The notes under the pieces: generated by a model
Seen by the model: only the letters and a program-made list of their open reading frames with translations
The model's database searches: none
What the model was told of the DNA's origin: nothing
Made by a program: the position numbers and the translations under genes
Shown: positions 1 to 8,124 of the stretch, piece after piece
Layout: each line of letters starts with the position of its first letter
Numbering within the stretch: position 1 is the stretch's first letter
Assembly: GCA_964638865.1 (NCBI GenBank)
Contig: CAZXBG010000114.1
Location: forward strand, 1 to 13,489
Source of the DNA: UBA7236 sp964638865
GTDB lineage: Bacteria > Bacteroidota > Bacteroidia > Chitinophagales > BACL12
Length of the DNA: 13,489 nt
Direction: 5' to 3'

Positions 1-222
1 TAAAAACCTTTTCTGCTTCTTTTACCTGAATAAAATATATACCATTTGGCAGGGATTCAATTTTAATATTGCATACATTTTTATTTGTTTCCAGGGATGT
101 TATAATTTGCCCAAATGCATTAATTAATATAATTATTTTGTTGTGTAGATTATTAGTGTTTACAAATATTTCTGTGGTTGCCGGATTTGGAAAAATGGAA
201 ACAATGAGCTCATTTTCTAAAT
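1..222 (-). other. Type IX secretion C-terminal sorting domain (coding segment, incomplete at window edge)
   Basis: The translated segment contains IFPNPATTEIFVN, then a hydrophobic strand with NAFGQII, and ends with LPNGIYFIQVK. This is the standard Bacteroidota Por-secretion C-terminal domain (TIGR04183-like). Proteins carrying it cross the outer membrane by the T9SS, where the domain is normally cleaved. The reading frame continues past position 1, probably for about ten residues, since these domains usually end soon after the final Lys-rich strand. Confidence 0.85.
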
Positions 223-231
223 TTTTCAAAT

Positions 232-1262
232 CGGTAGTTCCTTCATCTATTATTTTATCACAATCATCATCTAATCCATTTAAAATTTCCGTTGCGCCCG
301 GGTAAATAAAAGGATTGGTATCATCACAATCTGTGGAATCATTTGCAAATCCCGTTATGTTTGCGAGACAGGAAATTGTGTCATTATTAACGTCACCATA
401 TCCATCACTGTCTAAATCAGCGTATAAAATATACAGGGATAACCCCTCATCAATTTCTACATTACAATTATCATCAATCCCGTTACAAACTTCATTAGAG
501 CCGGGGTTGATGAGAAATTCAGCATCATTACAATCCAGATTATTTGCTGAAAATCCGGCAGGTGCGGTTAACTCACATAACATTACAGGAGCAAAAGGAT
601 CACCGTATAAATCTCCATCAGCATCGGTATAATAAATTATTGGGGTATGTATTAAAAAATTGTTGTCATCACAATCGGTATTATCCATAACATATCCTTC
701 CGGAGCAGGCAATAGGCAGGTAGAAATAGAAATATCAGGATCACCAAATCCATCCTCATCATTATCCAAAAAATAAACAAATATTGTAAATCCTTCGTCT
801 ATACTTCCATTGCAATTATCATCAATGGAATTGCATAATTCTATTGCGCCGGGAAAAACATCCATATTGTCGACGTTGCAATCTGTACTATCCGTTGTGT
901 ATCCACATGGCAGCAAGGGATTGCACAGTGTTATAGAAGTTCCTGCATCTCCAAAACTGTCTTCATCCCCATCAAAATAAAAAGTATATAAAGCTAATCC
1001 CTCGTCTATGAGGATATTGCAATTATCATCAAATCCATTACATAATTCCAATGCACCGGGGTAAATTAATAAATTGATATCGTTACAATCTGTGGAATCA
1101 ATTACATAACCGGTCGGAGGAAATCCTGCACATTCAGAAATTGTATTTTCTAAATCCCCGAAACCATCTCCATCCATATCAGCAAAATAGGTGGTATAAA
1201 TAAAACTGTCATCAATAATTCCATTACAATCATCATCCAAGCCATTACAAACTTCTATAGCG
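232..1262 (-). repeat. MopE-like metal-binding repeat block: five CNGxDDxCN units plus one shortened unit
   Basis: Five copies of a roughly 200-bp unit encode PGAxExCNGxDDxCNGxIDEG, then DxDxDGFGD, a Cys-containing linker and TDCxDxN. The CNGxDDxCN cores lie near 1220-1250, 1020-1050, 820-850, 470-500 and 255-290. This matches the MopE/putative metal-binding motif family (Pfam Cu-binding_MopE), rich in Asp loops and paired cysteines. One unit (about 601-690) jumps from TDCDDNNFLI to YYTDADGDLYGD and lacks the PGA..CNGIDDNCN half. The last unit has Leu in place of the first Cys (EILNGLDDDCD). Confidence 0.8.
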
Positions 1263-1275
1263 GAGTAACAAGAAT

Positions 1276-2560
1276 CAGGTGCCAATCTTACTACCCAATA
1301 ATCAGGCGAAGTACCGAGCCCGATGAGGTCTTCTGTTTTTTCAAATGATGCAAGCGAATTGGAAGCTCCAATCAAGGCGAATCCATTATCGTTAGTCTGA
1401 ATTATTTCGCGCAAATATTCATTTCCCCAACCACCAATTGTTTTTTGCCATACAATATTTCCTAACTCATTTATTTTTAATATCCAATAATCCTCATAGC
1501 AGTGACTTGCTTCGGTTTTGTTACCGGAAATTCCAGAATTAGAATAACCTCCAACAATATAATTATTATCATTTGTATTAATAATTGTAGTGAAATAATC
1601 AAAATTTCCTCCTCCAATTGTTTTATCCCAAACAATATCTCCATCAGTTGTTAATTTAACAATCCAATAATCATAAGTTCCTATTTGGGGTTGTGTTTTA
1701 TCCATGCCAATACCTGAAAGGCTAACCCCACCAATGAGATATCCTGAATCATTTGCCATTATTCCTCTAGCGTATACATCGGAGCTTAATCCTCCAATAG
1801 TATTATCCCAAATAATATTTCCTATGGAATCAATTTTTACGATCCAATAATCACCTAAAACGGAGGGTTCTGATTTATCACCTGTGATACCGGAATTGGA
1901 ATCCCCCACCAAAAGATATCCGCCATCATCTGTTTTACAAATACTGCCTAAATATTCGTTCTGATCTCCTCCTATCGTATTTTGCCAAATAATATTACCA
2001 AATTCATCTAACTCGAATATCCAATAATCGTAACCACCCCAACTAGCCTCCAATTTATCAGCTGAAATTGGAGAATCAGATTGCGCTCCGATAATACAGC
2101 CTCCACCATCAATTGGCAATAATGCAGATAAATAATCTGTTCCTGCTCCACCGATAGTATTTTGCCTGATAATATTACCTAATTCATCAAGCTTTAATAT
2201 CCAGATGTCATTAGTACCTGCAATATTTATTTCTGTTTTATCCCCTGATACACCTGACTGAGAGTTTCCACCTAATAAATATCCGCCATCTGATAAAGGC
2301 TCTATAACCATTCTTGCAGGGGCAGAATAATAATATTCCCAATTAAGTCCTCCAATGGTATTTTGTCATTCTATAACACCTAAACTGTCAAGTTTTAATA
2401 CTCAAATATCATACCCTCCATCAAAACCTGTTTTATCACCGGAAATTGTGCTTGCAGAATATCCGGCCAATATATAACCGTTGTCGGAGGTTTGCCTAAT
2501 ACTTGTGCCTCCATCATCACTATTACCGCCAATGGTATTGTCCCATTCAATATTGGGAGA
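1276..2560 (-). repeat. Seven tandem propeller-like protein repeats of about 180 bp
   Basis: Each unit encodes roughly 55-65 residues with the pattern W(D/Q)NTIGG, then a (D/N)xGYxxxG core, SxSGxxGDKTE, and (Y/D)DYW(I/V)xKLDxxG. Units begin near 2548, 2370, 2165, 1990, 1815, 1635 and 1453. The pattern resembles the degenerate beta-strand repeats common in Bacteroidota T9SS cargo. The seven copies would fit a single seven-bladed propeller, which is an inference. The Trp of DYW is TGG in copies 2-7 and TGA in copy 1. The Trp of WQNTIGG is TGA in copy 2 and AGG (Arg) in copy 3. Confidence 0.75.
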
Positions 2561-2722
2561 TTGGGCATAGAAGCAATATGTTAAAAGTGAAAAACAAAGA
2601 GTATAAATCGTTCTGTTCATTTGATAGTATCCACCAATTTTTTGAAAATTGAAATTACATATTACCTACCTAAAAAAGGCAGAATTAAGTCCTAAAAATA
2701 ACGAATCATCCTCTAAAACACC

Positions 2723-2784
2723 CATTTTAAGGGCAAATTGCCAGATAATAAAGCTTCTGCTTTAACTTTCCTTTAATTTTCCAC
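2723..2784 (+). promoter_or_regulatory. Candidate two-part regulatory element upstream of the TonB-dependent receptor
   Basis: Two sequence blocks here recur in the leader of the LolA-like gene at 8125-8188. Block A is CATTTTAAGGGCA (2723-2735), against CATTTTAAGAGCA there. Block B is AACTTTCCT, two T bases, then AATTTTCCAC (2764-2784), against the same string two bases shorter there. Start-to-start spacing of the blocks is 41 here and 45 there. TAATTTT resembles the Bacteroidota -7 box (TAnnTTTG), but no clear TTG -33 element is placed upstream, so the type of site is uncertain. The rest of the 2621-2857 gap is AT-rich. It has a 7-bp inverted repeat with a 3-base loop (2635-2651) just upstream of the divergent gene's start. 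Confidence 0.4.
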
Positions 2785-2857
2785 CTTTTTCAAAACTCCG
2801 TTTCTCTCTTTCACCCAAATTTCCCAATTTTACCCCGTGGAGGAAAGCAAACCTATA

Positions 2858-5722
2858 ATGAAAACGCAGAGTAGAATAAATTGCATTTTTTTGAAGCACA
2901 GTATTTCCCTCACAGCTCTCCTATTTCTGCTTCAACATGGCTTTTCTCAAAACGCTGCGCTTTCCGGAAAAATAACCGATGCTGAAAACAAAGAACCCCT
3001 ATATGCAGTTACTGTAATTATTACCGGTACTTCCTTTGGTGCAAATTCGGAATTTGACGGAACTTTTGAAATAAAGGATATTCCTCCCGGAGAATATAAT
3101 ATTCAGTTTACCTATATTGGTTATGAAAAAAATGTATTTACTGCAATAAAATTTACTGCAGGTGAAAATAAAAAATTAGATGTGGCATTAAATCCTACCA
3201 CATTAACATTTGATGAGGCTGTGGTAATTCACGGAGAAAAACCTTTGGTTGATGTAGAGGAAGCAAAAACGGGTTCTACCTTAACTGCAAAAGAAATTGA
3301 ATTACAACCGGTGCGACAAATTCAAAGTGTGGTGAACATGCAAACAGGGGTTGTACAAAGTGCAGATGGAGTGCATATTCGCGGGGGAAGAAGTTATGAA
3401 ACAGGATTTTATATTGATGATGTTTCTGCTCGCGATCCGCTGAGTGGAACCGGATTTGGAATTGATATCGGAACAAATTCTATCTCAAAAATAGACGTTA
3501 CAACCGGTGGTGCAGGGGTGGAATTTGGAAACGCAACAGCAGGAATTGTAAATACCACCACAAAATCGGGAGAGGAAGAATTTGAATTTAATGCAAGTTA
3601 TAAACGCGATAATTTTGGATTTAATAAAGACGCACAAAGTAACTGGAATCAACAGGTGATGGAATTGGGAATGGGTGGTCCACTGGCTCTTAAAAAGAAA
3701 CTTACTTTTTATACTACACTGAAAACAAATTTCAGTGATACCTATATTCAAAACCCTGCCGATAAAGTGATCTCCTCCTTATATTCTGATTCTTTATGGT
3801 CGCCCTACCAGGATAATCGCTGGGCAGGTATGCTGAAACTGGATTATAAATTAGACCCGAAAAGAAGGCTAAGTTTTACGTATTTAAAAAGTATAACCAT
3901 AAATCAGGATTATAATATGTTGCGTGTAACAGGCAATGATGTAACATTTAATCCCGGGTATCAGTTTTTGTTTGCGTTAACTCCCGACAATGCAAATACC
4001 TATACACATGATACAAATCTGGAGACAATTAAATGGAGTCATACCACCAGTAATACATTTAGTTATACTATAACGGCATCGCGTTTATTTGTAAAATTAA
4101 GAGCCGATGCAAATGGAAATCCCTGGCGACCGGATGTGGTAAATACAGAATTTAATCCGGAAAGTATTGTCACTTTTCCTGCAACCGTTTTTAATCCGGA
4201 TGATTCCATTGTATTTGTAAATCCGGGTCCCGGATTATATAATAACGGTGGAATTGCAACCTTATGGCACGACCATTATGTGTTGGAATATACCCTGCGT
4301 GCAAGTGGAAATTTATATTCAAAAGACACACGCAATAAATTATTTTTCGGAACCGAAATAAAACCCCAGGAATATCAGTGGGTGGACATTACAAGTCCCT
4401 GGATAGGTGCACCCATTCAACTTGCCGACGGTTCGTTTTCGCAGTCGTATCGGTTAGGAGATATTAGTGATGTATGGAAAGTGAATCCATTAATGGGTGC
4501 ATTTTTTATCAGCGATAAATTAAAATATTTAGGCTTAATTGCAGAAGCAGGTTTGCGTTTGGAATATTGGGTTCCGGGAAAATTTTTAGATGATGCCGTT
4601 GCAAATCCCGATGCTACTATTGCGCAGGAATTTCGTGATGCCTATTATAATGATACTTATAATTTTGGAGAGCGCAGATTTAAAATGCGTTTACTTCCTA
4701 AATTCTCAGCATCATTTCCAATAAAAGAAAATCAGGTGATGTTTTTTAATTATGGACACAGCACCGTGATGCCACACCCAAGTTATATTTATACGGGAAT
4801 GGATCCATATTATGCCGACAGATCGACACTCGGATTTATCGGAAATCCTGATCTCAATCCGGAAGTGGATATTTCTTATGAAATCGGATTAAAATCTGCC
4901 CTTACTTCTAATGATGCATTAAATATTACGGCATTTTGGAAAGATAAATATGATTTTATTACTTCTTCATCTATATTGATTGAAGATGTAACAGGAAAAG
5001 AAGTTTCGCGCACTATTCGAATTAATGGAGATTATGCAAGAGTACGCGGAGTGGAAGTTTCTTATTTAAAAAGAATACAAAAATGGTTCAGCGGAAGTAT
5101 TTCTTTTTCTTACAGCATAGCAACAGGACAAAGTTCCTCTGCATCAGAAACCTTAGGTGAAATATTAGCCACCGGTAATTCGGAAACCTCTGTAGAAACT
5201 CCGCTTGCATGGGATAGTCCTATTGATGCTAAAACATTTTTAATTTTTATTCAAAATACAGAAACAGGTTTATTCGGAAAATCCTGGTTAAATAAAATGA
5301 CTTTATACACAGAGGCAATTTATCGTTCCGGAAAAAGATATACTCCTTACGAATTAACAGGTTACGAAAGCGCTTCGGGGAGACCCATTTATGAAATTAT
5401 TTCCGATCCGGATAAAAGATATTCTGAACTTGGTGTTTCCAGTTTTTGGTTGAACCTTACCTTTAAAAAATGGTGGGAAATAAAAGGCACTGAACTTGCC
5501 TTCACTTTTGAAGCGAGTAATTTATTAAACAATAAAAATACTGCAATTGTAAATCCGGTAACCGGTATGGCATATGAATATGGAGATCCTGTTCCAAGCG
5601 AGTGGCGCGATCCTTCCTTTATTGATCCCCGCGATCCACGCAGTTTTGGAACGCCGCCGGACAATCCAGCGAGATATTATGAGCAGAGGCATTTTTTGTT
5701 GGGATTGGGATGGAAGTTTTGA
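2858..5722 (+). CDS. TonB-dependent outer-membrane receptor with N-terminal carboxypeptidase-regulatory-like domain
   Basis: This predicted outer-membrane beta-barrel transporter would take up a ligand using TonB-ExbB-ExbD energy. The order is: signal peptide (hydrophobic run LTALLFLLQHGFSQ); a CarboxypepD_reg-like beta-sandwich (LSGKITD..EPLYAVTV to LNPTTLTF); a plug domain with VHIRGGRSYETGFYIDDV, SISKIDVTTGG and GVEFGNATAGIVNTTTKSG; then a long barrel ending in the aromatic terminus LLGLGWKF. A longer reading from GTG at 2837 adds seven residues. I prefer ATG at 2858 because it begins the signal peptide, and the GGAGGA at 2839-2844 lies inside the longer version. About 954 residues is normal for the family. 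No SusD-like partner is adjacent, so this is not a classical glycan-uptake locus. Its ligand cannot be read from sequence. It ends in TGA, showing that TGA acts as stop here. Confidence 0.92.
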   Translation: MKTQSRINCIFLKHSISLTALLFLLQHGFSQNAALSGKITDAENKEPLYAVTVIITGTSFGANSEFDGTFEIKDIPPGEYNIQFTYIGYEKNVFTAIKFTAGENKKLDVALNPTTLTFDEAVVIHGEKPLVDVEEAKTGSTLTAKEIELQPVRQIQSVVNMQTGVVQSADGVHIRGGRSYETGFYIDDVSARDPLSGTGFGIDIGTNSISKIDVTTGGAGVEFGNATAGIVNTTTKSGEEEFEFNASYKRDNFGFNKDAQSNWNQQVMELGMGGPLALKKKLTFYTTLKTNFSDTYIQNPADKVISSLYSDSLWSPYQDNRWAGMLKLDYKLDPKRRLSFTYLKSITINQDYNMLRVTGNDVTFNPGYQFLFALTPDNANTYTHDTNLETIKWSHTTSNTFSYTITASRLFVKLRADANGNPWRPDVVNTEFNPESIVTFPATVFNPDDSIVFVNPGPGLYNNGGIATLWHDHYVLEYTLRASGNLYSKDTRNKLFFGTEIKPQEYQWVDITSPWIGAPIQLADGSFSQSYRLGDISDVWKVNPLMGAFFISDKLKYLGLIAEAGLRLEYWVPGKFLDDAVANPDATIAQEFRDAYYNDTYNFGERRFKMRLLPKFSASFPIKENQVMFFNYGHSTVMPHPSYIYTGMDPYYADRSTLGFIGNPDLNPEVDISYEIGLKSALTSNDALNITAFWKDKYDFITSSSILIEDVTGKEVSRTIRINGDYARVRGVEVSYLKRIQKWFSGSISFSYSIATGQSSSASETLGEILATGNSETSVETPLAWDSPIDAKTFLIFIQNTETGLFGKSWLNKMTLYTEAIYRSGKRYTPYELTGYESASGRPIYEIISDPDKRYSELGVSSFWLNLTFKKWWEIKGTELAFTFEASNLLNNKNTAIVNPVTGMAYEYGDPVPSEWRDPSFIDPRDPRSFGTPPDNPARYYEQRHFLLGLGWKF

Positions 5723-5762
5723 ATTTTATAACTTTATGCAAAACTGTGGGTAAATTTATTAA

Positions 5763-6914
5763 ATGATAATATCTAAACTAATATTAAAAAATTGGAAAAA
5801 TTTCAAAGACGTAGAAATTGAACTGCAGGAAAGGGTATTTATTGTTGGGGCAAATGCCTCAGGCAAATCTAACTTATTAGATGTTTTTCGGTTCTTACGA
5901 GATATTGCTAAACCTGGTGGCGGATTACAAAAGGCTGTGACTGATAGAGGCGGTATCTCGAAAATAAGATCATTAGCTGCTAGAAGCAATCCAAATATTG
6001 AAATTGAAGTATTCATTTCTGACTATGTAACCAAGGAATTAAAGTGGAGGTATGCAATTGGGATTAAGCAGGAGTCAAGAGGATTTAGATTGCCACAAAT
6101 TTCATATGAGAGAGTATGGAAAGGTAAAAAAAAAATAATCAATCGTCCAAATACTGAGGATGAGAAAGATAATGCAAGAAAAACACAAACATATTTAGAG
6201 CAGATTAATGCAAATGAAGAATTTAGAGAGATCGTAAGATTTTTCGAAACCACCTTGTATTTGCATTTAGTTCCACAATTACTCAAATATCCCCAAGCCT
6301 TTACCGGCCCAGATTTACCGGGTGATCCTTTTGGCAAAGGATTTCTTGAACGGATTGCAATTGTTAAAGAAAAAACAAGACATGCAAGGCTAAATAATAT
6401 ACAACAGGCTCTTAAACTTGCTGTTCCACAATTAACAGAATTAAAATTTACCACAGAAATGGGGTATCCTCATTTAGAGGCATTATATGAACATTGGAGA
6501 CCTGGAGCCGGCAAACAAAAAGAGGACCAATTTAGTGATGGCACATTAAGGTTGATTGGATTGCTATGGGTATTACAGGAAGGTGATGCGCTTTTATTGT
6601 TAGAGGAGCCCGAACTATCGTTAAATGGTTCTATTGTTTCTAAATTAGCCGGTCTGATTCATAAACTTCAAAAACCTAGAAAACGACAGGTAATAATTGC
6701 TACACATAGTTTTGATCTATTAAGCGACAAAGGTATATCCCTTAAGGAAGTTATTGTTTTAGAACCGGCATCAAAGGGGACAAAAGCAAATGTAGCATCA
6801 AACATATTAGATATTAAAAATCTATTAAATGCCGGAATGTCACCTGCCTCAGCTATTCTACCCAGAATAAAACCTAGAAATATTAATCAACTTAGTTTCG
6901 AATTTAAATCATGA
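5763..6914 (+). CDS. OLD/RecF-like AAA ATPase (AAA_21/AAA_15 type), candidate defence ATPase
   Basis: This 383-residue ABC-type ATPase is related to RecF, SMC and OLD ATPases. Visible parts: N-terminal strand pair LILKNWKNFKDVEIEL; Walker A GANASGKS (29-36); a GGGLQKAVTDRGG segment (52-64) typical of this subgroup; a central helical and charged region (about 115-240); an ABC signature-like FSDGTLR (257-263); Walker B ALLLLEEPE (276-284) with the catalytic Glu; and an H-loop ATHS (313-316). All catalytic elements are intact. It has no TOPRIM domain of its own. Its stop overlaps the next start (ATGA), so the downstream TOPRIM-like protein is the likely partner, as in split OLD-type systems. It starts 40 bp after the receptor gene with no obvious terminator between. 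A role in phage or plasmid defence is inferred from family and context. A housekeeping repair role is the alternative. Confidence 0.88.
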   Translation: MIISKLILKNWKNFKDVEIELQERVFIVGANASGKSNLLDVFRFLRDIAKPGGGLQKAVTDRGGISKIRSLAARSNPNIEIEVFISDYVTKELKWRYAIGIKQESRGFRLPQISYERVWKGKKKIINRPNTEDEKDNARKTQTYLEQINANEEFREIVRFFETTLYLHLVPQLLKYPQAFTGPDLPGDPFGKGFLERIAIVKEKTRHARLNNIQQALKLAVPQLTELKFTTEMGYPHLEALYEHWRPGAGKQKEDQFSDGTLRLIGLLWVLQEGDALLLLEEPELSLNGSIVSKLAGLIHKLQKPRKRQVIIATHSFDLLSDKGISLKEVIVLEPASKGTKANVASNILDIKNLLNAGMSPASAILPRIKPRNINQLSFEFKS

Positions 6915-7522
6915 ATCTTATACCTTTGAATTTTGCATTTGAAGATCAAATTAGTGAATTTGTTATGATGAAAATGGTTGATAAAACTCAAAAATTTATT
7001 ATTGGATATTCCTATACTGAAGGGGGTTTCGGTTATTTAAAAGAAAACATAAAAGGTTGGAATGATGCTTCGAAAGGAACTCCTTTTTTTGTATTGACTG
7101 ATTTAGATACTAAAAATTGTGCGCCTGAATTAATACGAAGTTGGATAAATGCAAAAAAACACCCCAATTTGATTTTCAGAGTAGCAGTCAGAGAAGTTGA
7201 ATCATGGTTAATATCTGATATCGAAGGGTTTTCAAAATTTTCCGGAGTTTCTGAAGCCAATTTTAATAAACGTCCCGAATTGATTAAAGATCCTAAAAAC
7301 GAAATATTGCGTTTAATAAAAAAATGTAAAAAAAGAAAAATAAAGGAAGATATATTGCCGAAAGACAAATTTGCTTCCGTAGGTCCAAATTATAATGATC
7401 GGTTAAGTGAATTTGTTATTTCTTTTTGGGATATAGATAGAGCTTCGATTAGGTCTGAAAGTTTGAAAAGAGCGATGGCACATCTTCAAAGATTTACCTA
7501 TCATACCAAAGTAATAAATTAA
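6911..7522 (+). CDS. Small TOPRIM/DUF4276-like protein, probable nuclease partner of the AAA ATPase
   Basis: This 203-residue soluble protein has no signal peptide. Its pattern resembles DUF4276/TOPRIM-like partners of OLD-family ATPases: an N-terminal acidic segment FEDQISE (Glu11, Glu16), a strand FFVLTDLD (59-66) ending in an Asp-x-Asp pair (Asp64, Asp66), and VREVESWLISD (93-103) with Glu95, Glu97 and Asp103. TOPRIM nucleases use one Glu and a DxD pair to hold Mg2+, so cleavage of nucleic acid is plausible but inferred. A basic stretch KKCKKRKIK (137-145) and the motif SVGPNYNDRLSEF (156-168) follow. The start overlaps the ATPase stop by four bases, indicating translational coupling and probably a fixed protein ratio. 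Family assignment is by pattern only. It could instead be a non-catalytic regulator. The following 202-bp gap is AT-rich, with only a weak inverted repeat (7585-7594 with 7617-7626). Confidence 0.8.
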   Translation: MNLIPLNFAFEDQISEFVMMKMVDKTQKFIIGYSYTEGGFGYLKENIKGWNDASKGTPFFVLTDLDTKNCAPELIRSWINAKKHPNLIFRVAVREVESWLISDIEGFSKFSGVSEANFNKRPELIKDPKNEILRLIKKCKKRKIKEDILPKDKFASVGPNYNDRLSEFVISFWDIDRASIRSESLKRAMAHLQRFTYHTKVIN

Positions 7523-7724
7523 GAATAATAAATTATTAATAATGGAATAAAAAAAATGCTTGTATCAATTCCAATTACCTCAAAAAAATTATAATTGAGA
7601 TGAAATTTTATAGCGTTTATAATTTTACTCAAATCAGGCAACATTTTTGCAGAGTAATTATAAATTCATTACTTAAACCACAATTGTATACTTATAGGCA
7701 AATCCTACTTAAAATTAATTAAAC

Positions 7725-8060
7725 ATGCTGAGATCAGTTTCCATTGTAATGAGCTTAGGGATTTGCCTCATTATTGCCTCTTGTTCTAAAACCACTGCAG
7801 GCTGCGGGTCTTCAACCGATTGCGCTTCAGTAACATACACCGCCACTATTCAACCTTTAATTGCAAACAAATGCGGACTCTCGGGATGTCACGGGTCTGA
7901 ATTTTCTACCTTTTCAGGACTACAACACATTGTTGACAACGGATCATTGGAAAGTGAGGTAGTGAATTCAGAAAGTATGCCTACCGGCGGAGTAACTATT
8001 ACCTGCGGGGAAAGACAGGAAATAGAATGCTGGATCAATGCGGGAGCATCCAATAATTAA
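7725..8060 (+). CDS. Small lipoprotein with cytochrome-c-like CX4CH motif
   Basis: This is a 111-residue exported lipoprotein. The N-terminus has a hydrophobic stretch ending in a lipobox IASC, with Cys20 the probable lipidated residue. The mature part carries IQPLIANKCGLSGCHG, in which Cys50, Cys55 and His56 form CX4CH rather than the standard CXXCH haem site. MPTGG (Met85) lies downstream, followed by CGERQEIECWINAGA. The layout (I.P.....C..SGCHG, then MP.GG, then a helix ending W(I/L).AGA) is typical of small Bacteroidota/Planctomycetes cytochrome-like domains, where Met serves as the distal ligand. Whether haem is attached through CX4CH is uncertain. Extra cysteines at 27, 33, 94 and 102 could form disulfides. 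A strong hairpin follows 17 bp after the stop. It appears to be a single-gene unit, and a role in electron transfer or redox sensing is inference. Confidence 0.82.
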   Translation: MLRSVSIVMSLGICLIIASCSKTTAGCGSSTDCASVTYTATIQPLIANKCGLSGCHGSEFSTFSGLQHIVDNGSLESEVVNSESMPTGGVTITCGERQEIECWINAGASNN

Positions 8061-8077
8061 TAAAATAGGCCATTTGC

Positions 8078-8113
8078 TAATAATAACTGTCTTCTTAAAG
8101 ACGGTTATTATTA
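8078..8113 (+). terminator. 16-bp hairpin downstream of the cytochrome-like lipoprotein gene
   Basis: The arms 8078-8093 and 8098-8113 pair over 16 positions with one T-G wobble (8088/8103) and a 4-base loop. It lies 17 bp after the stop codon at 8060. The U-tract is not contiguous: the right arm ends in TTATTATTA, followed by TGTACAGTTTTC. It is likely a transcription terminator or 3'-end stabilising hairpin. Confidence 0.65.
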
Positions 8114-8124
8114 TGTACAGTTTT

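Larger units (their letters stand above)
1..2620 (-). pseudogene. T9SS-secreted repeat protein with MopE-type metal-binding repeats, interrupted by two in-frame TGA codons; 3' end beyond window
   Basis: Read on the minus strand from the ATG at 2618-2620, one frame runs 873 codons to the window edge. It is interrupted only by TGA at codon 73 (2402-2404) and codon 85 (2366-2368). Order of parts: signal peptide (residues 1 to about 19, ending FYAQ); seven propeller-like repeats of about 60 residues marked by WxNTIGG and DYWIxKLD (about 21-450); a MopE-like block with DxDGDGFGD, DCND and CNGxDDxCNGxIDEG motifs (about 455-797); and a type IX secretion sorting domain starting at IFPNP (about 809), complete apart from perhaps ten missing residues. 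Family knowledge predicts export through the T9SS to the cell surface or medium, with calcium or metal binding by the acidic repeats. Both TGAs sit where sister repeats have Trp (TGG). The gene is either freshly broken or carries sequence errors. The longest uninterrupted stretch with an ATG starts at 2311 and lacks a signal peptide. Ligand and role are unknown. Confidence 0.82.

Noticed and set aside
69..632. Plus-strand open frames at 69-305 and 315-632
   Set aside because: They are antisense shadows of the minus-strand MopE repeats and sorting domain, whose translated motifs are unmistakable. The plus-strand products show no domain or signal.
2366..2404. Genome-wide reassignment of TGA to tryptophan
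   Set aside because: The receptor gene ends at TGA right after its outer-membrane terminal Phe, and the ATPase ends at TGA overlapping the next start. Trp is TGG everywhere else, so TGA is a stop here.
2366..2404. Selenocysteine insertion at the two TGAs
   Set aside because: Sister repeats carry Trp, not Cys, at these positions, and no SECIS-like hairpin is evident next to them.
232..2560. CRISPR-like periodicity from the regularly spaced repeats
   Set aside because: The repeats of about 180-200 bp translate into protein repeats and are diverged at the DNA level, unlike short identical CRISPR repeats.
2858..5722. Polysaccharide utilisation locus built on the receptor
   Set aside because: No SusD-like lipoprotein or carbohydrate-active enzyme neighbours the receptor. 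The next genes are a DNA-metabolism-type ATPase pair.
5763..7522. Calling the ATPase pair PARIS or Gabija
   Set aside because: PARIS uses a DUF4435 partner, and Gabija has TOPRIM fused to the ATPase plus a UvrD helicase. Neither layout is present, so only a general OLD/TOPRIM-like label is supported.
5723..7612. Flanking direct repeat ATTTTATA (5723-5730 and 7604-7611) as insertion boundaries of the ATPase pair
   Set aside because: Eight AT-only bases recur by chance in such DNA, and no integrase, transposase or inverted ends accompany them.
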